Part shown: piece after piece, positions 11,886 to 22,294 of the stretch
Layout: the number at the start of each line of letters is the position of its first letter
How positions within the stretch are numbered: the first letter of the stretch is position 1
Assembly (NCBI GenBank): GCA_015499995.1
Contig: JADNRV010000608.1
Location: 1 to 22,294, forward strand
DNA: 22,294 bases
From: Flammula alnicola
Taxonomy: Eukaryota > Basidiomycota > Agaricomycetes > Agaricales > Strophariaceae
Direction: 5' to 3'
Program-made: the position numbers and the translations under genes
Notes under the pieces: generated by a model
Databases searched by the model: none
The model's input: the letters and a program-made list of their open reading frames with translations, nothing else
What the model was told of the DNA's origin: nothing

Positions 11886-14790
11886 CTGGGCATGTATAGC
11901 TCTGTCTTATGGCCGGACGGATAGGACTTGGGTGGCTAGTGTTGCGGAGATGACCAAGTATATTGATAATTGATTGCGTGATGCCCCGTGAAAGTCTCAA
12001 ATAACTTGGAAGGTGCTCGGTTGGCAAGTAAGTATTAGGGGACCAAATATAAATGAATGGAGTTTCGATTCGGATTGCGCCTGGGACGAAAGTAACGACC
12101 GTGGCAATTATAGGGTGTGGTGGATCCGGGGCCAGAGCCTTTCCTGCAAGGTGCCAAGAATCGTGATAGAGTACCCGGAGTGATAAGGCCAGCTTCCAAA
12201 GGTATCTGAAAGTTTCGAGGAGAGACTTTATTCGATCCGAGCTGAGGCCAATGTTTGAGACTGCCTCCGATGCACTGCTAGAGAGAAACAAGCGTCAATG
12301 ACTCCGTGTCGATAATTTCATGAGATGGATTGTTTACTGACCTTCCGATTCGGATTCAAATATTTCACGTTCTGGACCAAATCACCGCAACAAATTACCT
12401 TGGCAGAAATCTCTCACCTCTTTTCGCCTCTCAGCTGGTGTCAAGTTCCGTCTTCGACTCGTATGTTGCGGTTGCCTACACGTCTCTCTGCCTTTATCAG
12501 CCCAAAATGGAAAGCTCCTCCATTGTCGCATGACCAGACAGGTTTTCGTGAATAATTGAGGTTCAAGGTCCAAAAGGATTTTCGGAAGCAGCGAAGGTCC
12601 CCAAACATAGAACACATTTTTTTGTCCTCGGAAACTGTTACCGCCTGTGCCAGGGCAGGAGGCGCGTTCGCGTCGAGTCTCGACTCGGAGTCGTTATGTG
12701 GATCGAGAGATAAAAAGATCTAACCATCATGCGTCATGCACCGTGAATGGCGTCGGGCTGTTGCAAGAGGTTGCAAGTAGGGTAAAGCGAACGCGATAAC
12801 TCGCGTGCGCTCCTTTCTATTTATTTCTCGCCAGCTCTGCCGCGAGCCAGTTTATTGGCTCTACATACACGAAGCTTCGTACGTACAGTAACATAAGTGG
12901 CGAATCTTCCAAGTTCCCGCATGTACGTCATTACTTCGTGGATATCGATTTGCCAAAATCATTGCTTGTAGTGTCGACCTGCGCTGGTTTGCCGTAAGTC
13001 CTTTTTATACTGATGACCGAAACCAATTCTATTGTAATTAACAATGAAATGCTAGTCTCCTATAAACAGACTCTGATATCCATTTATCTTTCGATTTCCC
13101 GACATCCTCGCCGAGAGATGTCCCGTTCATGGCGGTCAGGCGACTCGACCCAATCTCGATCAGAAACTTCGCGATAAGGAACTTGAAGGAGTCTTTATTG
13201 TCTGGCGATGGCCTTGAGCGCCCAGCTCCCATGTATACGTAGGATTATGGCTGGATGACCATAGGATCTACCATCGCCATTTGTTTGAAGGCCACAGGAA
13301 TGCCCAGTTGACTTCGTTACCTGCCCAAGCTGCTCTAGCTTTCCATAAAAGCTACGAGTCGCTAGCATTATAGTCAAATATAGTTTGCGTATAGGTGCCC
13401 ACTCCAAACTTCGCTCCTATAGCGGCGCTAGGGCTAACTTGCATCATCTATGTCATCACCGTAAAAGTGGCTCGAGCAACCGAGGTGCTCCTGGCGTTAG
13501 TGTGACGCTCAAGCTCAAGGAGGCTTTTACTTACTGAGTTCCGGACGCGGCTTTGAAGTACTATCTTTCTAGCTTGTGTATCCCATTATAGCCATTATCA
13601 ATCCTTCTGAAGATGATCACTGTCGGTGACAGCTATTATAGTTCAAAAAGCATTAACCGCGACCTCTGCAGACTGACTGTAGTCCAGTTGCCTCGAAAAT
13701 GCGAGCAGAACAAAGTATGAACGGTTCAAATTTTCTGCGATCTCGAGTAGTCTCGAGTGCGACGACTCCCGAGGTTGTTCGGCTAGCCTTCGGCAGGAGC
13801 TGAATAGTCCGTGCCTGAAACGACGAGTTTTTGGATGACTTTGCAATAATGTGGGGGGCGGTAAAACTCGGACGGAGGTCTGTTGGTCGCATTGCGCAGC
13901 TCAAAAGTTCCCCGCATTCCCAGCAGGGCCGCACCGGAGCTCCGTCACGAGCCGTGTTTTCATTTGTTGGCGGCAAGAAAGTCCTTTTGAGGTATGGAAT
14001 GCAATGTCGTAAATAACGTTGACGTACTGTACATGGCTTGTACGACATCGTACGACATGCCCACTAAATAAGTATGACATGGACAATTGAACAGACAGCC
14101 TGAGTGACCCACTTCTGTAGACGCTTTCCGAGTCGACGCCGGGCATAGACTTGTGAATTTGAAATATAAAATGGTGCAATGCGCTTCAAGTTCATTCCAC
14201 CACTCGTCTGTATGTATTACCAGAACGATCTAGAAAGACAGTGAACACGATAGACCTTGAGCGGTCGACAGTTATTCCTTCATGCCGAAAGGAAGGGGAA
14301 GGAAAGGGTCATAATTCTTTGGTGGAAAGTGACCAGGTGAGCATAACGAGCTGAGGCAGATGTGTCGGGTTCCAGTTCCGGGCGGATGAACATCACGGCA
14401 ATACAGTTCCTCGGACCGGTTGGCTGGGGCGCACAGGCTGGGGTAGATGAATATGAAGTCCTGCGGTAAAATTTACATAAAGTATGGTATCAATGGCAGC
14501 GGCGAGTGCGCGAGAAGAAAGATGAACCGGCCGTGCTGCCAAGTGTCGGCGTGAGTGTGAGGTCGAAAAGGTTGGACTTCCAAGTTAGATGCGGTGTGAG
14601 GTGTAGGAAAGAGATAAAGAGGTCCAGGCGATAGATACCAGAAGGCGAGGTGAAGAAAGATAGTTGTGAGATCTGAGACCCCCGTCGAAAGAAGAAAATA
14701 AGGAGGAGTCGCAGAGGATCGAGGCACCGGCTATTATGTGTGACATGTCACAGCCAACCAGAAACCGGGCATTTGGATACGCCACAAGAG
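11886..14790. other. Long gene-poor stretch between divergent kinase genes
   Basis: About 2.9 kb without a gene that I can support. The nearest 400 bases are promoter and leader of the Ste20-like kinase; a 155-residue - strand frame (12291-11824) overlaps its start and resembles no family I know. Small imperfect palindromes occur, for example CGAGTCTCGACTCG near 12675, CTCGAGTAGTCTCGAG near 13742 and CTGTC...GACAG near 13620, and a ten-base direct repeat TACGACATCG/TACGACATGC near 14041-14060. No terminal inverted repeats, transposase or RNA gene was found by eye. Confidence 0.5.
12278..12341 (-). other. Possible 5' UTR intron upstream of the Ste20-like kinase
   Basis: On the - strand a GTCAGT donor at 12341 and a strong acceptor TTGTTTCTCTCTAG ending at 12278 enclose 64 nt with a TTGAC branch-like site. 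Size and signals match the coding introns of this window, but no coding frame continues across it. A spliced 5' leader of the kinase mRNA is possible. Inference only. Confidence 0.25.
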
Positions 14791-14858
14791 TCCGCTCATC
14801 CTCTCTCATCTCCCTATTCTCCTCTCCTCCTCCCTACCCTCTCCTCTCCATCTTTTAG
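14791..14858 (+). promoter_or_regulatory. Polypyrimidine leader directly before the SRPK start codon
   Basis: About 68 bases of almost pure C and T, ending TCTTTTAG immediately before the ATG. Such CT tracts are common just upstream of start sites in filamentous fungi. The ending also looks like a 3' splice site, so a leader intron abutting the start codon is possible. Confidence 0.45.
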
Positions 14859-18154
<3,296 letters not shown>

Positions 18155-19280
18155 AATTTTCTACCCTTTGACCATCCTTCTCTGGTGTGAGTATTCTTTC
18201 CTGAAAAGTATTCATCCTACCCTTTTCCTCCTTCTGTACGGCATGGCGTTCATCTTTCCACCCCTCTCTTCTGCTTCATGATAACGACCCATCCATGTTC
18301 AGAGTTCCTCTTACGTAGACGTTCACCATAGATGCGCACTCTTTCGCTACTGCTTGCACCTCGTATCTTATTCCTCTCTGTCTCATGTCTCTCCCCCCTT
18401 TCATACTTTATTCTTGTCTTATGTTCTTTCTTCCCTCTTTGATTGTTTCTGGGTTTTTGGGCCTTGTTGTCTCTTATAGTTCTGCCATCTTATTCTTCAT
18501 TCATACCCATAGACTTCACAGCGTCCTCTTCTTTAATACCTTACGAGGCTGTCGCTCATAACTTCACTCTCATGAACTTTCCTAATACCTTTACCACTAC
18601 CTTATGTTTATATGCGGACATTCTCTTTTTTTCTCCATTTTTTGCCCGATGATAATATTCTCTTTGAACGCTTTTTTTTTTTACCCCGGCGCTTTACTAC
18701 CATTACATACTTACGTTCAATGCCAATGTCAACTACTAGATTACTCCATCTCTGTACGTACGCCAGAGCAAATCTCATTCAGGTGAACCTTGCCATTTTT
18801 CTACTCATCTCGTATAGGCACTCTAGCAATCATCCTTGCCTTCAAGGCAAATGTAATTCAAAGGAATGCGAGCATATGCATATGCAATTCGTATTACGTG
18901 CAAAGGAGAGCTAAGTACGGTGGAAAGACTGTCAAGAGGTATGCCAATATTATGTCCATCCATATGCCCTAGGTCCAAAAGCATACTCGGAGGGGGGAGA
19001 TAGTCCAGCCAGCGAAAATGATCAAAAGCAAAAATAATCACAGCTAGGGTGAGCTACTTAAATTAAAGAAAACGAACGGTCGGGTTTTAGAGATGGGGTG
19101 GGTACGGATATTGGGGTTAATGTCTTCGAGTCCTCAACGGCTCGCGAACGCGGGGGGTATAAGTAAGTATGTATATTTGTGTCAGTCTTGGAACCGGGTC
19201 ATGCATTTGTATGCACCCTCCCAGCTGGAGCGGAAGAAGAGAACAACGGCGTGCAAGAACGGGAAGGTCCATCGCCCAGC
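18155..19280. other. Intergenic, 3' flanks of SRPK and chitin deacetylase
   Basis: No gene that I can support. The first 600 bases are strongly pyrimidine-rich with T runs (T10 at about 18672-18681), as in the 3' UTR of the preceding gene. Open frames here are low-complexity Phe/Leu/Ser translations. The rest is AT-rich spacer before the - strand chitin deacetylase. Confidence 0.55.
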
Positions 19281-21065
19281 TTACAGCCGCACAGAGAACA
19301 TACCGCCGACTAGCAGTCCGGTAAATGTCGTCATGAGCGCAGCGAGGCCAGGCGAACTCAGACGAACGGAGACGCCAGAGCTACCCGCTTTGGCGCTGCT
19401 ACCGCCGCCGCTAGCACCACCAGTGGATGACGCGGCAACCGAAGTAGTAGTGATGGCTCCAGCTACCATTTCATAAATTAGTACTGCTTATTTCACGGAG
19501 GTCAAAAAAGCCAACGAACCGGAAATAGCCGCAGAAATCGCTGGGGGATTGGTCGAATTGTTGTTCGTCTCAATGTAAGCGTCGGCCATGTTCTGGTTGA
19601 GGCAAGAGATGACAGGCTGGATCGTGAACGGAGGTTGATGTGCCAGGGCGTCAGGGAGGATGTAACCAGTGGCAACTTCGACGGTTTGCTCGAAAAGATC
19701 GTGTTCGAGAACAATGAAACCAGTGCTTCTCCCAGTGACGTTGCCGAGGATGTCTTCCCAGTTTTGGAGAACTTGTTGAACTGTGGTAGTACCGCCGTGG
19801 ATATTGAAATCTAATTGATCGATGTTAGTTACTGTACGTGATAACCTATAGGTTTAGGGCTCACCACCAGTGTCGAAGGTGGCCAAAGGACTGATACGAG
19901 TCCAGATAACAGGCGTAAGACCCATAGCCAACGAGATGGCACGAACACGGTCACTAAAAAATTGCTAGATCAATTTCAATTACGCAAGAAGGCAGATGAA
20001 GGACGTACTCAATGTCACCAAAGGGTGGTCGCATCATATTGGGAGTAACACCGAGGACATCCTTAATAACCTTCTTCGACCAGCCAAGTTCAGCAATGAT
20101 TTCCTCGTTACTCAAAGTGGTCAAAGAAGGGTGACTCCAAGTGTGAACTGCAATTTGGTGGCCCCCCATGTACTGAGTTTGCAAGATGTTGGGGAACGAA
20201 ATGACTCGAGAGCCACAACGAAGAAAGTGGACTTGAGTTTTTCCTGATCCAGATACGTAAGCAAGTTGGAGGTATAGAACGAGGGGCCATCGTCGTAGGT
20301 CAAACCCCAGTCCATAGCAGCGGGACATTCAGTAATATCAGTGGGACGAGTGCAACCTCCACAAGTCCACCAGCACTTGAAGTATCGGCAACGGCAGCCG
20401 TGTTATTTGGGCATCCGCCTGATGGTTATCAGGATTTGGAAGAATTAAAAATAGTACAATAAACGAACCTGGCGGTAGGAGCAAAGTTGGGAATAACGAC
20501 ACCCGTATCCTGGACCTCCTGAATCCATTGCTGAACCTCCGGAGAGTCAATGGGAGGTGGGATGTCGAGCGCAGGATAATTCGAAGGAGCCAAAATCGCG
20601 GCTACAAGACGGTAAACAATTGGTCAGATCATCGTTGTCAACGCAATATTATTGCCACGTAGAATGAGGCTAAAAGTTAGAATTGCGCGAAAATAATGAT
20701 TTACCATTTGGCAGAGCAGGAGCACCTGGAATGGCAGTTGGGGTGGTACCGGGGACGGCTGTGGAATCCAATGGCAAAGTTGCGGAACTTGGTTGGTTGG
20801 AAACGATAACTGATAAAGGAACTGCAGTTGGGTTCGTCGCCTTCAAAGGGATGCTGAAGGACGTAGCGGCCCCCGTGGCTGCGGCGGAGGTGGTCGACGC
20901 AGAAACACTAGAAACTGCAGAAACTGCGAGTGTCGCAGCGCTTGGCGTTCCTTGGCGAGCCTCTAGGGGCTGGTGGTGAGCATGACGAGCATGAAGATGG
21001 TCGGCGTGTGCAGCGGCGAGGACGGGCAGGACGGCAAGGACAGTGGAACTTGCGACGAACTTCAT
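19281..21065 (-). CDS. Chitin deacetylase, carbohydrate esterase family 4, secreted and probably GPI-anchored (frame breaks)
   Basis: Deacetylates cell-wall chitin to chitosan. Exons on the - strand: 20705-21065, 20469-20601, 20009-20418, 19865-19953, 19520-19810, 19281-19462; about 488 residues once frames are reconciled. Signal peptide MKFVASSTVLAVLPVLAAAHA is followed by a His-rich stretch and a Ser/Thr/Ala-rich linker. CE4 motifs: TYDDGPS (catalytic Asp, metal), HTWSHPSLT (metal His), MRPPFGD, DRVRAISLAMGLTPVIW and IVLEHDL. CWWTCGGCT precedes the domain, as in fungal homologues. The C-terminus is Gly/Ser-rich, then a hydrophobic tail (LAALMTTFTGLLVGGMF), a typical GPI signal. Two one-base deletions are needed to read through exon 3: at TT 20377-20378 (before KCWWTCGG) and at CC 20213-20214 (inside FFVVGSR). 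The phase also disagrees at the exon 2/3 junction, where one extra base near 20471 would explain it. Confidence 0.93.
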
Positions 21066-21297
21066 GGTGAGGAAGGAAGAGGAAGAAGGAGTGAAGGGGC
21101 AAAATCGAAACTGTGGGAACCGTTTAAAGCAAAAATGAAGATTTTGTTGGCGAGATAAAAATAGTCGTTCTGTTCGTGCTAAAATAACTCTTCCATGCCG
21201 ACCCGGCCTTGTCATCTGAGCACAAAACAAGAAGTAAAATTCAACAAGAATACAAGTCTAGACAATACTCGTCGTGCGCCGTACATAGTATGAGCAT

Positions 21298-22294
21298 TTA
21301 TACTTTGCGCTTTTTAGTTCTCGGCTTTTCCAAGTCAATTTCCTCTGCATCATCATCTTCATCGTCTTCCTCCTCAGAGTCTGTAATGTCTCCATCGACA
21401 TTGCCCAAGAAATACTCAATCGCCTCTGGGAAAATCTCATTCGCAATCACAATGCCAACCTATTTTCGTACCATCAAATTCACCATCAGGTTAAAACGAG
21501 TCTTGCAGCAACTCACCTCAGATGGGTCAGCCTCGTGTTCGAAGAAGTTGAAGAAACTGCCGGGGTCAGCAATCTCGTCCTCGTCCTCGCCGTTCTCGCG
21601 GGGGTACACCTTAGTCAACGCCTTTTCAGGGTCTTTCCAGTTAATTTTGACGGTCTACATGAAATCTCCGTCAGATGGCGCTCCACCACTTGACGTAATC
21701 CGAATAAGTCTTACCGAGATCTGCACATCGCGATCCCAGGAGAAATCCAGCATCGACTCGGTAATGCCATTTTCGTCGGGTTTCTCGTTCTCTGCAGCAG
21801 GAGGGGGCACGTACTTATACTCCTTCTTGAGGACTTTGTCGGTGAAAAACTGGTTTTCTTTGAAGTGCTACAGCAAATCATTTAGGATCACTTTGTCTGA
21901 TATTCCAAGATCACGGGCGCGTACGAATTCAATCGTGAAGCATCGGTGCTCATTGGGGTCTTTCTCGACCCAGATATCCTCGAGGTAGCTCAGTGCCGTC
22001 TGGTCTGCGTTGTGCTGAGCATGGTATGCGAACAGACTGTGATTCATCAGAGCAACCGGCCAAAAGTTGGGGATATTTGCAACCACTTTTCTGCGCTTTT
22101 CATACACAGGCCGCAGAGTAGCTTGGGCCTGGCGTTCTAAAACACAGATGCGTTTCAGTATTCGTATACAAGTCCACATTATCACACTTCTGTGATTGAC
22201 TTACCGAGAACGAGCTCAATGCGCGCAAGATCGCGTTGAATCTCCTGCAACTTTTTGGCTTCCCGTCACCAAGCTCGACAGTTGAAAGAGGACT
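21298..22294 (-). CDS. SET: SET/Vps75-type NAP-family histone chaperone (5' truncated)
   Basis: Histone chaperone of the NAP fold, related to human SET/TAF-I and yeast Vps75. Exons on the - strand: 22205 up to the window edge, 21925-22136, 21715-21867, 21517-21654 and 21298-21459, with 57-68 nt introns. Order of motifs: coiled-coil helix KKLQEIQRDLARIELVLE, ATLRPVYEKRRKVV, IPNFWPVALMNHS (earmuff core), ALSYLEDIWVEKD, EFHFKENQFFTDKVLKKEYK, VKINWKDPEKALTK, DPGSFFNFFEHE, and IANEIFPEAIEYFLGN. The protein ends in an acidic stretch (SEEEDDEDDDAEE) followed by KPRTKKRKV, a strong monopartite nuclear localisation signal at the very C-terminus. An in-frame TGA at 22266-22268 interrupts the coiled coil. 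One base missing from ACGGG there would restore a homologous reading (LGDREAKK). Same orientation as the chitin deacetylase, 232 bp upstream of it. Confidence 0.9.

Noticed and set aside
11824..12291. 155-residue - strand frame upstream of the Ste20-like kinase
   Set aside because: Starts at TTG, overlaps the kinase start in another frame, no recognisable family; more likely promoter or leader.
12325..12615. Overlapping frames of 67-77 residues on both strands
   Set aside because: No splice context that extends them, no motif, and none resembles a known protein.
13653..14179. 131- and 92-residue - strand frames in the long gap
   Set aside because: Conflicting frames, no family resemblance, and no supporting intron or promoter signals.
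18443..18972. Hydrophobic short frames after SRPK
   Set aside because: Low-complexity translations of a T-rich 3' flank.
20683..20979. 98-residue + strand frame
   Set aside because: Antisense of the Ala/Ser/Thr-rich N-terminal part of chitin deacetylase.
21209..21988. 259-residue + strand Ser-rich frame
   Set aside because: Antisense of the SET gene; its Ser runs are the complement of Glu/Asp codons in the acidic tail.

Overview
The window looks like chromosomal DNA of a filamentous basidiomycete, most likely an agaricomycete. The genes have many short introns (mostly 47-70 nt) with GTRNGT-like donors and CTRAY-like branch sites. Best family matches are fungal: a Bck1-type MAPKKK, a CE4 chitin deacetylase with a GPI-type tail, and an SR-protein kinase with a long Ser/Pro linker. 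I see no virus, transposase, insertion sequence, CRISPR array or secondary-metabolite cluster.

Layout, left to right. (1) 1-726, +: 3' end of a Bck1-like MAPKKK. (2) 1343-1414, -: tRNA-Thr(AGT). (3) 1857-2491, -: small unknown protein whose CxxC...CxxC motif is completed by splicing. (4) 2657-4145, -: fungal-type poly(ADP-ribose) glycohydrolase (PARG). (5) 4338-7209, +: MCM5, a replicative helicase subunit, divergent from PARG across 192 bp. (6) 7400-7502, +: intron-containing tRNA-Lys(TTT). (7) 7796-9198, +: COP9 signalosome subunit 6. (8) 9538-11885, -: Ste20-family (FRAY/OSR1-like) kinase. (9) About 2.9 kb without a convincing gene. (10) 14859-18154, +: SR-protein kinase. (11) About 1.1 kb without a gene. 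(12) 19281-21065, -: chitin deacetylase. (13) 21298-22294, -: SET/Vps75-type histone chaperone, cut by the window end.

These are conserved housekeeping functions: cell-wall integrity signalling, DNA replication, ADP-ribose turnover, ubiquitin-ligase control, mRNA splicing control, cell-wall remodelling and histone handling. The PARG/MCM5 pair is the only adjacency that suggests shared regulation. The rest reads as ordinary fungal gene order, not a dedicated gene system.

The strongest unexpected signal is a set of one-base reading-frame breaks inside otherwise well-conserved genes (MAPKKK, PARG, SRPK linker, chitin deacetylase, SET). Most lie next to short runs of one base, and most are explained by one missing base. 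MCM5, CSN6 and the Ste20-like kinase are frame-clean over long multi-exon models. Consensus errors in the assembly explain this most simply, but real lesions cannot be excluded from sequence alone. Other points worth checking are a GC-AG final intron in MCM5, an alternative 3' intron in the Ste20-like kinase, and the splice-built zinc motif of the small unknown gene.
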